Assembly (NCBI GenBank): GCA_013423325.1
Contig: BLJB01000323.1
Location: 1 to 52,310 of the forward strand
Reading direction: 5' to 3'
From: Usnea hakonensis
Lineage: Eukaryota > Ascomycota > Lecanoromycetes > Lecanorales > Parmeliaceae
DNA: 52,310 nucleotides
The position numbers and the translations under genes are program-made. Below the pieces are notes generated by a model that had not been told where the DNA came from, made no database searches, and saw only the letters and a list, made by a program, of their open reading frames with translations. Positions 1 through 10,941 of the stretch are shown here, piece by piece (the stretch's first letter is position 1; every line of letters starts with the position of its first letter).

Positions 1-97
1 CTCTTCTCCCTCTTCTCCCTCTTCTTCCTCTTCTCCCTCTTCTCCCTCTTCTCCCTCTTCTCCCTCTTCTTCCTCTTCTCCCTCTTCTCCCTCTTCT
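1..97 (-). repeat. Glu/Gly-coding CTC-TTC microsatellite
   Basis: A nearly pure pyrimidine tract on the plus strand, built from CTCTTCTCC-type units. On the minus strand it reads in frame as repeated Glu-Glu-Gly and Glu-rich units at the C-terminal side of the SANT protein. Units differ by TTC/TCC swaps, as expected for slippage in coding DNA. Confidence 0.9.
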
Positions 98-1113
98 ACT
101 GTCAATTTCTCTCTCGCTTTCCACCCACGCTTTCTTAATTCTGCAACATCGAGTTTACCATCGACCATCAGTTTGTAGAATGAGTCCCAATAGTGTTCAA
201 GCCAGTAGCTTCGGCAATCCGCTGCCGTATGGTTCTCCTGAAGAAGCAAACATATTTGGTACCAATTCTTACCAGCCTTGTACAGATCGACCAACTGGTT
301 TTCCTCGTGCTTCGTCCAGGGATTTGATTTGACGGATCGAGATGCATCGAGGGTGCTGGTTCTCAAGATGGGCTTGTATGAAGGAATTGTCAATTCAGAC
401 TTGCGCCGATTGAGTTCTGTTGGAGGACGACGTATGCGGCGGCCGTCGATGGTGAAATCGGAAGGCATATAAACACTTTTTGCTGGTAGGGAGCCAAGGG
501 ACAAGAGATGAAGATCTTCCAATGGGCCCCAGCCGAGGTGGTAATCGTGCCGGAATTTGACATGTGTAGTCCATCTTTTGCGACAAGTTTCACCGGTGCG
601 GTCTTTGAAATAGCGCCACATAGTATCAAAAGGCATACCGTGCTGCCAAAGAGCAGCGAGTAGACGATCTTCGTTCTGAGTCCATGGCCACTGACTTTTG
701 TGGGAGAGACCTGTGAAGTATTCCTCGAGTTTTACTTTACACGCACCGGCGCTTCGCCCAAGTTTTCGACTGATGGCTTCCCAATCTCGATTCTCCATGA
801 AAAGATTATATAGAGATTGAGTCTCCGCTTTTGACCATGGGTTCTCAGCGTTTTCAGTCCTCAGAAAATGCTTGCGTTGTCTCCACTTGCTTTTGCACTG
901 TTCCACATTGTGCCGTGGAATCACTTTGCCGATAGTATCCCAATTTTCGCCTCTTAATCTAAGTCTGATGAGAGTCTCAAAGTCTGCGGGCAACCACGTT
1001 GGCCTACTTTGGGTACCTTTGGTGGTGTGGCTGACGAGATGCGTTTGTCTTTCGGGACTTGCTTTCCGGCCTTGGGGCTGGACTTCGCCTGGGTTGGGTG
1101 GGCCTTTACCCAT
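1..1113 (-). CDS. SANT/Myb-like DNA-binding protein, C-terminus cut by window edge
   Basis: An unbroken minus-strand frame of 371 codons runs from the ATG at 1113 off the left edge. The codon frame has a TAG about 15 bases upstream, so this is the first possible ATG. I see four SANT/Myb-like helix-turn-helix units, each with spaced tryptophans: about residues 39-78 (ENWDTIGKVIP...KWRQ), 91-132 (NPWSKAETQSLYNLF), 143-182 (WPWTQNEDRLLAALW...CRKRW) and 265-306 (NPWTKHEENQLVDLYKAGKNW). After residue 339 the chain becomes a Glu/Gly acidic repeat that continues past the edge. Such arrays usually bind DNA or chromatin, so a nuclear regulatory role is inferred. No targets can be named. No introns are needed in the visible part. 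The acidic tail could be an activation or chaperone-type region. Confidence 0.8.
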   Translation of the reverse strand, partial: MGKGPPNPGEVQPQGRKASPERQTHLVSHTTKGTQSRPTWLPADFETLIRLRLRGENWDTIGKVIPRHNVEQCKSKWRQRKHFLRTENAENPWSKAETQSLYNLFMENRDWEAISRKLGRSAGACKVKLEEYFTGLSHKSQWPWTQNEDRLLAALWQHGMPFDTMWRYFKDRTGETCRKRWTTHVKFRHDYHLGWGPLEDLHLLSLGSLPAKSVYMPSDFTIDGRRIRRPPTELNRRKSELTIPSYKPILRTSTLDASRSVKSNPWTKHEENQLVDLYKAGKNWYQICLLLQENHTAADCRSYWLEHYWDSFYKLMVDGKLDVAELRKRGWKAREKLTVEEGEEGEEEEEGEEGEEGEEGEEEEEGEEGEE

Positions 1114-3923
1114 TTCAGTTGTTTGAAGCTACGGCGAGTTTGAGGCTTTGCAAGGACAATGTCTTCTACGTTGGACACCCCAAAGAGCAAGAGAAAGACA
1201 AATAGGGACGTATCGAGGGCAGGTAAGTCAAGGCCCGGCAATCTTCTTCAATAATGGTTCACGGTTATTGCGACCGAAGCCGATGAAGAGCGTAGATGTA
1301 TTTGCCAGATGTTGGTCATCAAACATGTCTCAAGCATTCTTCTATATTGTCAGTCAGCACGAGAACCCGAGAACGAGGAAGAAATCTCAACTGCAAATAG
1401 AGCACTCCCAATCCCTACAATTGAAGTACGTAATCAATGACCATTGAGCATGCATACAATGATCGGACACCTTTCCGACTGACAAGAACCCGCCTCCCTT
1501 GGCAGAATGCACGAGAACGTATACGGGTTCCACTGAGGATCGTATTCGTTTGGGCCAATGGACTTTCAAGATATTGACTGCTAGCGAACATGCGTTACGC
1601 TCTATTCATTGTCAACAATGAGGCAAGTATAGAGTTTCCCGGTGCAGGCAATCTTTTAGAGGGTTCTAAGAGGAACAATTACGAACTGATAAAATGCTGG
1701 TTTCGCCGTTGCAGTGCAGGACTTGTTCCTACGAAAATGAGCCATTGCCTAGTCAGTTTCGTAACTCGTAATGACTCTCGGACCCGAAATGCGGTGATCA
1801 AAGCGGGTGATCTTCGATAGGAATCCAGGGGAAAGAAGGAGGCTTTCTGGTTGTAGAGGTGTTCTGGATGAGGGTTGCGGAAGGAGGTGGTGCCAGCTCG
1901 GTGGCTATATGTCGGTGGGTCTGAGGGAATTGCTTCTCGGTGTTAGCAGAGGGATTTGTTCGAGTTTTGGTGGAGTTTTCTGGGGGTTTGAATGGGTTTC
2001 TTAAGTCCGTATCTTTTCTGGGGAGGGTGCTCTGCTTGCATGCCTATTCTTGGTGTTCGTCGAGGATTCGTTAAGTTTCGCGATGGTCGATTGTAGTGCT
2101 ATCCTTGATGGGGACGGAAACAGTCTAGTAAAGACTCTGTTAAAGATACAGAGTTTCTAAAGCGCAGGAGAACAGTGGACAGTCTGATCTTCGACAAAGA
2201 AATATTGCGCTAGGCGCTCAGAGGATATTGTTGAGAGAGGATAGCTAGATCTGAAGAATGCACGATGACAGAGCATAAAACAGAGCCGGGAGAAAAGGGA
2301 AGGATATCGCGTGTTCGTTGCTAATGTTGTGTCTGGAGAGATTATTGAAATCCTGTCAGAAGCTTGCTTCTTGAGCTTCTTCCCTTTCTGTACGACAAGA
2401 TCTGGAGTCACTCTGTCGGCGCCTACCTGTTGCGATAGGGGAAAAAAGGATGGGGGAAAAATGAGTGTGGCAAATGCGTCCAAACCGCAATACTGGAGGT
2501 ATTTAGTATCCGCATGCACGATATTGAATCTACGAACATTACTGAGAGCACAATCAACGCGTTCAGAGAATCTGCCGACCTCGATTGATGGATGAGTTTA
2601 ACAACCCCCATCCCAGCGTGGGAGCCAAATCTTGCCCCGACTCATCGCCACTCCAGAGCGTTGTTGGCCATCATTGCTTTCGAGCCTTGAGCTCTTCGCC
2701 TTCTACTTGCACCACGGTACCTGTACTCTGCTCCATTACGGGCGCGCATTCTTGTTCAGAAGATCCACTGTCGGCTCGCAGTCCCCATCAAGGCACCTGA
2801 GGGTTCCATTTCCTTGTGCGACCGCATATCTTTCACCGAATCACATCGGTCACCATTGTCCTCCCAGTACCAGTATCTGAAGAAAGCAATTGTCTTAGAG
2901 GCCGACCCCAATATTGGTGGCATTTATCCCTAAGGAAAGAGATACCTACATTTACAATTACGAAACTCAAAGGCCTTTTGAAGAGTAAACCTCTTAGCAT
3001 AACTGCACTTCAAACGCCCAACGTTCAAATGCAATAACACCACAGAGGGCAAATATTCAGATAAATTCGTAGCTCAAAGGGTGAACATATAAACGAATTT
3101 ATATCTCAAAGGGTGGACGTCCAAAGACAGTGGCACTTTGATGAGTGAAATCTCAAACACAATTACACCTCAATAGGTGATAAAATCGAAAATTGTGATC
3201 ATTCAAAAGAGAATCGCGGGTTGATTGTAATTAGCCGAATTCAAAAAATTCACTGAGGTACCTGAGAGTACTTGAAGCTTTCAGTTTCGCCCTTCAACCT
3301 ACACATCTTCATCTGTAGCTGCACTGGCCCAAGCGGGCTTGGCCCCTTGGGTGCTTGAGCAGTCTATCTCACCCATCAGTCTATGTATCTCCGCCTCAAT
3401 CTAGGACAGGTTTGTCGATGTCGATTCAGTACTTCAGTATCCGGTCCTATCTACTAATCGTATTTGTTTGAACATATTCAGATGGGTCTTACCCTTTGAA
3501 ATCGGATTATTGTTTTCTATAAATATATAAATATTGTAAGTCTAGACAGATGAAAATCAAGCCATCGGTTCTATTTGTTACTCTCACAAGCCCCAGAGAG
3601 AGGTTTGATTTGACTGGATGAGACGACTGGGCTGCATTCTGTTTACCGTTTGTGACTGGTTCACCGTCTAACCGTGAGATTCAATTCCGGACACAATCAT
3701 TTTTTTATTCCCTTCCCTTTTTGTTTCAAAACAGCATCTTCGAGTCTGCAAGAACGAGCCTTTTGTTTCAGCAACCTGTGCTAATAGTGACATTTATTCT
3801 TTGCAGCCATACGTTGTCGATTGTCTTGAGGTCTTTGTGCTACCGAGAGCTGCAAAGTGAGTTCGCTCCCAAACTCAGTCTGTAAAGTGAGGATTTGCGG
3901 ATACTGACCCCGCCAACAGCAGA
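1114..3923. other. 2.8-kb gene-poor intergenic region
   Basis: No frame here has convincing protein character, and none is longer than about 120 codons. It separates the divergent SANT and SRA genes, so both 5' regulatory regions must lie inside it. The middle is moderately GC-rich. Bases 3040-3200 hold degenerate short repeats, and about 3515-3535 is an AT-rich run. I find no tRNA, rRNA or intact mobile element. Confidence 0.6.
2965..3185. repeat. Degenerate CTCAAAGGGTG-type short repeats
   Basis: Variants of CTCAAAGGGTG recur at about 2967, 3072, 3104, 3149 and 3167. Two of them share the longer pattern AAATTCGTAGCTCAAAGGGTG / GAATTTATATCTCAAAGGGTG. Spacing is irregular (about 32-45 bp), so this looks like an old decayed tandem array rather than a functional site. 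Confidence 0.5.
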
Positions 3924-5299
3924 ATGTCCCGAGCAAAACCCCTTCCTCTCGCCACGACGACTGCAGGCGACACCATGGGCGAGATGACAGGGTTCGCGCA
4001 ACTTGAAGCTGCTGCCTCGTGAGTCAAGCTGCAATTCTCCGAGTGTTGATTTATGGAAGCTAACTTGAACCACGGAAGCGAGGCCAAAGAGACCAGCACC
4101 ACGGCTGCACCGATCACTGTTGTCGAGACAGTGGCGGAAGCTGAGAAGATGGGCCTTGAGCCTATCGACCTGCCAAACGAACCGGACAAGATCCAGACTT
4201 TCCCATTCGACCTCAAAGCTCCGAGCATGAAACCTCACGCAATCCTTGGCATGAAGACTGTCCGAATCATCAGAGAGAAGCGAGGGTTGGACTCGAAGGA
4301 GTACCAGATGATAGGCAACATCCTGAAAGCCATCTCCTCCATCAAAACCTTCACCGCCGACAATGTCACAGCATTGCAAAGCAGGTTCATCATGAACTGC
4401 GTTATTGGGGAAGCGCCCAACACCAGAGGGCCGTACGAGTTTCCCAAGTCCTTTCGAGACGTTGCCGTTGCCAATCTTGCCAGAATGGACCAGGAGGTCG
4501 AAGTCATTGAGGTTCCAGAAGAGACACCGCCCGCCACAGCCGCGACGAGTCCGACCGAAACCAGCTACAGCTCCAAGCGCCCAAGAGACAACACGCTTTC
4601 ACGTCGCTCCTCGGTTCGTCAGCAGCCTGATCTCGCTGATCCTGTATATCGGTCAGCCATGTGGAACATTACCGTCACCGATGGGCGTACTCGCAAATAC
4701 ACTCTCACCGACAAATCTGCAGCGATCACATGCAACAACTTTGGACACAACGGTCTGACTGTCGGCCAATGGTTCCCATTTCGAATTTGCGCATTGAACG
4801 CCGGAGCACACGGTGCTACTCAGGCGGGCATTGCAGGGTCAGAGAAAACTGGAGCATTCTCGGTTGTAGTGTCCAGTGAGTCACTCAAGTGCTTGCCATC
4901 TATTTCTTCCACACTAACACATGCACAGGTGACTACGATATGCTCGACAAAGACGAGGGTCACATACTCTACTACTCCGGCAGCAACAGCGCTCTCAACG
5001 AAGACCCCAGCAACCCCGTCATGACCCACGCGACCAAAGCCCTGCAGCGATCCTTCAACGACAGCCGTCCAATTCGTGTGTTGCGTACGGGGGGTGGCAG
5101 ATGGCACAATTGTCCATCCAAGGGGATCCGCTATGATGGGTTGTATCGAATCATCTCCGAGGGGAAGCTGTGGAATGAGCGGGGTGGCATGTACGTGCGG
5201 TTCAAGCTTGTGCGGGAAGATGGCCAGCCAGAGATCGATCTGAGCAGGCCAAATCAAGCGGAAAGGGATGTGTATGATCGATTGAAGAGTAGCATTTAG
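3924..5299 (+). CDS. SRA-YDG domain protein (methylated-DNA reader type)
   Basis: Three exons: 3924-4018, 4079-4875 and 4929-5299. The introns are 60 and 53 nt. The first has a GCTAAC branch site and both keep the reading frame, giving 420 aa. The N-terminal half is unremarkable, with a Ser/Thr/Pro-rich linker around residues 150-200. The C-terminal half is an SRA (YDG) domain: the hallmark NAGAHGATQAGIAG at about residue 272, then GAFSVVVS, YYSG, and SKGIRYDGLYRI near residue 365. In UHRF1 and bacterial relatives this fold flips 5-methylcytosine out of DNA. No RING, PHD, Tudor or nuclease domain accompanies it, unlike UHRF1. A nuclear role reading methylated or hemimethylated DNA is inferred. 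Starting at the ATG at 4053 would lose exon 1 and include intron sequence, so 3924 is preferred. Confidence 0.85.
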
Positions 5300-5953
5300 T
5301 CGGTGATGTGGGGATGAGCTCGGAAATGTGTGGCTTTTTGATGGAGTTGTAAGCCATGGATTGACGAGTCGTCTCAAGTCTCTCGGGCTGCAGTCGCTTG
5401 GGATCATGAGAGCATAGGGGTAGAGTCCCATATATAGCTATACTCATTATACAGAAGTTGATACGAATACTTAGTCTCATGGTCCGCTACCCCAATTTGT
5501 ACAATAAATCGGGCTCTTATCCATTGAACCACTATAGGAGATAGGGGAAGAAATTGTAAACTACTGACTTATGGATGGAAACAGCCTGCGCAACCTTGTA
5601 TTGATAACAGTTCTTCCTTGAAATTTAGTCGTGTGAGTTGTCAGATTACTTACCCCTGAAAAGATACCCCTGATGGCAGGGATTCTAGTTCAGTGCTAGT
5701 GCAGATCAAAAACCGGATCCATTTAATTTAATCCCTGCAATGACGATATCCGGATCCCCATGTTCTGGGCTCTGTATTCATGCGCCGACCAAGAAAATCT
5801 AGAAAGTATATCCGCTGTCAAACTCACAAAGTGTCAGCTCACCGTCTACAGCCTACCCGCATTGATCTCACAGCTAACACTCTCACATCCACATCATTTC
5901 CATCACCATAAACACCAACACCAACACCAACACCTCCAATCCCTCACCACAAA
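5300..5953. other. Intergenic region, 654 bp
   Basis: Holds the SRA 3' region and the promoter and leader of the next gene. The leader has a CAC/CAACAC-rich stretch (about 5890-5935). A weak tRNA-like fold on the minus strand near 5475-5545 is discussed among the findings. Nothing else is recognisable. Confidence 0.5.
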
Positions 5954-7234
5954 ATGCCCGACTCCAAAGACAAAAAGTCCAGATTCGGCCTCTTCGGTCA
6001 TAAGGATCGCCCAACTCCTACCACAGACTCGACCTATGGCAGCGAAGCCTCTTCAGATACGCGCAATTCGTACCAGTCAACCCCCAGTATGACGGGGAGT
6101 GACAACACCGGCACCACAGTCAATGATCGTAAGTGCATTTGAGAGCTGACCCTTCCTTTCTGGCGACGAGGCTGAGGCGCAAGCCTTTTCTTGCGAGCAA
6201 GAGGAACCATCTTATCTCGAAATCTGTCTTGCAACTCCATTCAATACCTCAAGATGAACAATGCTGACTCGGTAACATTTGTAGAAGGACAAACCGTCAC
6301 TACTACCACTACAACCACAACCACAACGACCACGGGCCGAGGTGGCGCCTCTACAACCTCTGGGCCACACACGAGTAATATGGCCAATAGGTTGGATCCA
6401 AGAGTCAACAGTGGTAGTGAACAGACGGAGGTGTCAGAGACGGTACAGCGGCACGAGAACGAACGACCCAATATTCCGGTAAAGTCTACAAGAAGGGAAC
6501 CGAGTCCGAACCCACCACCGCAACAGCGATCGAGTGGAGTAGGGGGAGGGCTGTCATCAGTGCTGAGCGGCGGAAGGAGTCACGAGCAGAGGCAGCCAGA
6601 CAACTATGGAAGTTCGACTGCGCCACCCCAGCAGCAATCAAGCGGAGGAGGCGGACTATCATCCCTTCTAACGGGCGGGAGGACTCACGATCAGAGACAG
6701 CAAGACAACTATGGATCTCCGAATAGCCCACAAGGTCAAGGCCGACACAACTTTTCCTATCCAAGCCGCACGCCACCAAACGGCGCTCAGGTCCCAGGAC
6801 AATCGCAAGCTCAGATCCCAATTCAGCAACAACCTCACAATCCCAGTACGCTACAAAATCTAAAGACCGCAGCCGTAGGAATACACGTAGGTCTTCTTCC
6901 CCACATCCTTATCCCTTCTCCAAAACCCCTCCCCCACTCCTTGTCCCTCTCCCTCACCACCGTCCCCCCCACCTACAACGCATCACTAACCCCTCCCCTC
7001 TCCAAACAGGGCGTCGGCGAAACCCTCCGTGGCACCCTCAACTCCACCGTCGACCGCCGCTTCCACGCCTCCCCCGAACAACAAGCCCAGAACGAACGCG
7101 TCCTGAACGCCGGCCGACAGGAAATCGAAAGCGGACATCTGAGTGAGCACAGCAGGCAGCAAGGGGGGCCAGGCACGAAGGGGATACTGAGGAAAAGTAA
7201 TGGAGCGGGGCAGTTGAGGGTTGTGAATGAGTGA
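5954..7234 (+). CDS. Low-complexity fungal protein of unknown function
   Basis: Three exons: 5954-6128, 6285-6886 and 7010-7234. The introns are 156 and 123 nt, the second with a CACTAAC branch site and no in-frame stop, so retention would lengthen the protein. Spliced length is 333 aa. Visible parts are a basic start (MPDSKDKKSRFGLFG), a threonine run after the first junction, a short GPHTSNMANRLDPRV motif, a duplicated Gly/Ser/Gln unit, and a more ordered C-terminal stretch (GVGETLRGTLNSTVDRRF ... ERVLNAGRQEIESGH). I recognise no enzyme domain, signal peptide or membrane helix. The ordered C-terminus suggests a conserved Pezizomycotina family. Much of the rest is probably disordered. The LDPRV motif recurs in the neighbouring aquaporin tail. 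Confidence 0.75.
6515..6718 (+). repeat. Tandem 33-codon duplication inside the unknown protein
   Basis: Two adjacent coding units of about 100-110 bp share the pattern PPQQxSSGxGGGLSSxLxGGRxHxQRQxDNYG. They begin near 6515 and 6626. Synonymous and conservative differences between them show an old in-frame duplication. Confidence 0.85.
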
Positions 7235-8954
7235 ATGAATAAGTGATTGGGATGGGTTTAGTAGAGTGGAGTGGAGTTGAGGTCGCCAGGGGAAGGAGAA
7301 GGGGGAAGGGGGGGAAACATGGCAAAATACTCTACACTGAGTGGGAAAAGTTAGCTGGCTGGCTAGCTAGGCATCGAGCAATTTATCCCCCGGGGCGTTG
7401 ATATACGTTCGCATCTGCATGCTAGCATGATCATAGTACAGTATAGCACAGTACATTCCAGTACAGTATACGTTAGGATGATTGTCTTGTTCTACCTTTT
7501 ATCAAGGACAACGATAAGGCATCTCCCAACTACTCCGCCCCCTTCCCACATCTACCGATTCCCCAAAATCTCCCCCAACCCTTTTCCCCCCCTCCCCCTT
7601 CAATATCCAAAATCAACCTCGCCAAACGCGTACAAAAATCAAGAATCAAAAACTCGGAACCAAAAAAACAAGCCTGCCGCAGCGCGTATCATATCATCAT
7701 GTTTGGGATCGGATGAAATGGAAGTTTCTAACGGATGGGTGAGATGGGATGGGTGAGAGATGGGAAGGGGGGGGAGAGGTAGAAGAATATGTATGTTGAT
7801 GTGCCCCATGTGCAGCAGCATATGTTAGATATAGGAAGATTCGCTTGAATTAAAGCAAAATGGGGATCGAAATGCGTGATGCTCTCTTGACATGTTGATA
7901 GAAGACGGAAGAAAACGCCTTGATCGTGAACAGGATAAGTAGGAAGAGGATGAAGATGATTTGGTATCTGGTCCATGAGAATGTTCAACGGTGCAAATTT
8001 GTGGAACATAGGTATGAGTGTTAAATTCTTCGGGACAGCGGCGCCGTAGCCGCGAGGATTGCGCTGCTGTTGCAGGAACAGGCGAGTGAAGCAGGATAGC
8101 AATGTTACCTGTTAGTGATGATTGTTGTCAAATTTTCTTCAGAGTATGGTTGCCAAAGCCCAGGGTGGATGGGAATACGACTTTTGCGGCCCGTGCTATT
8201 TGTATCTCTTCCTTCTCTTGCGAATGCATTTGACCTTCTCCGTCTATGAAATTGTGAGTATACGTCAAAATAACGCTTTCCGGCACAAATGCACAATGAG
8301 CAGGCCATCTGCCGCGACGGTTGAGAGTGTCTCGGAGAGAGGCCGGAGCTCGGATGCAGGTAGGTTATGGAGTTGCTGCAGGGTTCGTATTCCTCGTATA
8401 ATATTCATTTTACATGCGCAGATCAATCTAAGTATGGAGTACTTTATGCGTCTTATCGATAAGATTGCATGCGAGATTAGTGGCAAAAAAAATCCATCTG
8501 CATTTCCAAAAGAGGCTTACGGAGTATAATGACTCTGATTTTCAGACGAAAGCGGGTAAAAATCTTTTCTAGCCGAGACTCTAACATGAAGCCCGGGCCT
8601 CCACAGCGGCACAGCCGTCTGATCGCTTTGATTCTGCCGTCATACCTGCCCCCCCCCCCAAATTCCATGATCGTCAGTAGAAAAAGTCAAAAAGTATAAA
8701 TTCAAAAGGATCTAAAATAACAAATGCTAAAGTACGCACTGGTGGCGCCCCCGTGTTAGAGTAGCCGCGAAGCCATGACGCCAAGACGTTGCATATCTTG
8801 ACCTCCTTTTATTCTGAACCCCAGCAGCTCACATCTGACACACAGTCTCATACTCATCTGCCAAATCTTTCCTGCTGCTTTGTCGTTTTTTCTTTTTTTT
8901 ATAGCGGAGTTGTAATCATCTTGCTTCTCTGCTTTTCTGCCCCCTCGGTCCAAT
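7235..8954. other. Intergenic region, 1.7 kb
   Basis: Starts with a G-rich patch (7260-7320) and includes a C/T-rich patch (7530-7620) and a poly-C run near 8650-8660. On the minus strand, a frame at about 7820-8110 stays open for around 93 codons after a CTAACAG acceptor-like site. It has no start, no recognisable family and competing open frames, so I do not call a gene. The aquaporin promoter lies at the right end, with an A/T run at 8885-8905. Confidence 0.45.
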
Positions 8955-10360
8955 ATGAGTGACACCGAGGAACATCCGCACGTAACCAGAGGCTTCGTCC
9001 TCGCTGGCAAGACAAAGGCAACCTTGGCCAGAGGAGCCAGCCTTCCATTTCTTGGCAAACCTGGCAATCCTGTCCGTAATCATTTTATAGCCATGTGTGG
9101 AGAGTTTGCAGGAACCTTCCTCTTCCTTTTCTTCGCCTTCACTGGCACCCAAGTAGCAAACTCGCAAACCCAAGGCAGTGTCTCAACCACCATAGCCCAA
9201 GGATCTAATCCCGCTCAATTACTTTATATCAGCCTGTGTTTTGGCTTTAGTTTGGGCGTCAATGCGTGGGTCTTCTTCAGAATCAGCGGTGGACTCTTCA
9301 ACCCTGCTGTCACTTTTGGAATGTGTCTCGTCGGAGCAATGCCGTGGGTACGAGGTGGTCTAATCTTCATCTCCCAAATCATTGGTGGCATTGCCGCTGC
9401 AGGAATTGTAGATGTCTTGTATCCTGGCCAGCTCAATGTGCGAACATCCTTGGGGGCAGGCACGTCCATAGCACAGGGCGTCTTCATTGAGATGTTCTTG
9501 ACCACAATGCTCGTATTCACCATCTTCATGCTTGCTGCCGAGAAGAGTAAGGCCACTTTTGTGGCCCCCGTCGGCATTGGACTGTCACTTTTCATTGCTG
9601 AGCTCGCAGGTGAGCATTCCAATCTGCCTGTACGACCGTTCTGATCAGTCCAGGCGTTTACTACACCGGTGGCTCACTCAATCCGGCTCGCTCTTTTGGA
9701 CCTGATGTCATCAATGCTACATTTGAGGTCTATCACTGGGTAAGATGACGTTAATTGATCCGATCATTAGCCAAAGTACTAAGCTTTGTATAGATTTACT
9801 GGGTTGGTCCTCTCCTGGGCGCTCTCTTAGCTTCTGGGTTCTACAAACTCATGAAAGGGCTCGAATACGAGACTGCCAACCCTGGACAGGACTTTGACGA
9901 GAATGAGACCAAGCTTTTTGACCCAGAGCGGGATGTTGAGCGTCCTATGGTCAACATCGTAACTGGTGGCTCCACCCCGGAGCCATCAAGACCCATCAGC
10001 GGCGATACGCTCTCTGGATACAAGAGGGAAGAAAACCCTTTGCAGCAGACTCCGTCCCGTGATTTGGCCCAAGGAACTTCAAGGCAACAAGCACCGGCTT
10101 CCACGGGCACCATAAAGAGCATTCGGAGGCTTTCGTCCCCACTACCGCCCATTGACGGAGAGGATGAAAAGGCAACCGCTCCCCTTGATGATCGTGAACA
10201 CAGTGACATCAACGGCGTTGCTGGTGAGGATATAATCCACGGTGGTCCTCACTACAGCCAGACTGCCAACAATCTCGATCCGCGAGTACAAAGACAGATT
10301 GACGCAATGGGAACCTATCAAGCAGGACCTGATGCCGAGGCAGGCCAGTCACGCCACTAA
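8955..10360 (+). CDS. Aquaporin (MIP family) with long cytoplasmic tail
   Basis: Exons 8955-9609, 9654-9739 and 9794-10360; introns of 44 and 54 nt; 435 aa. The core has the six-helix major intrinsic protein pattern with both pore loops: FNPAVTFG (Asn116) and LNPARSFGP (Asn228). The residue after the second NPAR is Ser-Phe-Gly-Pro, as in orthodox water channels. Classical glyceroporins have Asp there, so water transport is the better guess. The first helix begins around residue 46. After helix six (YWVGPLLGALLASGFYKLM) comes a hydrophilic tail of about 170 residues with many Ser, Thr, Pro and Asp, likely cytoplasmic and possibly phosphorylated. The tail carries the motif GPHYSQTANNLDPRV also seen in the preceding gene. 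Plasma-membrane location is inferred from the family. Confidence 0.92.
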
Positions 10361-10941
10361 TTGTGTGGTGGGCCTGTGGGCTACTAGTCGAGCGACTGTT
10401 ATCAGATTGACAAAAGCGAGCATACAAATGGTGTCGAGCATAGCGAGGGTCTTTTTGTAAAGGGAAGCTATCATATAAGCGCAAATCGTTTTGGTTTACA
10501 TAGGCAGCTGATTTGTTTTGTCCGTATTGTTGAGAATTATCGAGGTTCTTGAAGATGATTTGAATACAACATATAAGCTTCCTTTTGCTCAGGCTTACTT
10601 ACATAGTACAGAGGACAGAGGCAGCATCCAAAAAGAGCTGTACAGGGTTCATGAGATGAAAAGTAATGAAGATGACATCCAAAGGTAGCGAGCATTTATG
10701 GCGATCTTTAATGTGCTAACAGTAAGATTGCTCTAAGCCCATTTAGCATTAGCGTGACATTGTCTTGGCGTGCCCGTTTTCCCCGAGCTTCGGCTGCTCA
10801 AAGCCTCGAACTACCTCATGTTGTACCTTAAGTATACCGTTCACGCCAAATATTGTAAGGATATCAGGACTAGCGACTCTTAACCGCTAGGGAATTCGAA
10901 CTACGAGCGGAGAAGCTTCCGACGGAGCATCCCATGATCCG
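10361..10941. other. Intergenic region between convergent genes
   Basis: Contains the 3' regions of the aquaporin and of the minus-strand ligase gene. No coding frame, repeat or RNA gene could be supported. A TTCGAA-containing hairpin near 10870-10915 does not fold as a tRNA. Confidence 0.5.

Noticed and set aside
954..1241. Minus-strand 95-codon frame overlapping the SANT gene start
   Set aside because: It is an alternate frame of the SANT coding region with no family character.
7728..8110. Minus-strand frames following a CTAACAG acceptor-like site
   Set aside because: Two overlapping frames are open, neither has a start exon or recognisable family; not enough to call a gene.
8955..10360. 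Aquaglyceroporin assignment
   Set aside because: The second NPA motif is followed by Arg-Ser-Phe-Gly-Pro rather than the Arg-Asp typical of glycerol channels; water channel preferred.
10865..10920. TTCGAA loop suggestive of a tRNA T-arm
   Set aside because: The flanking stem does not pair and no D-arm or anticodon arm lies at the right distance.
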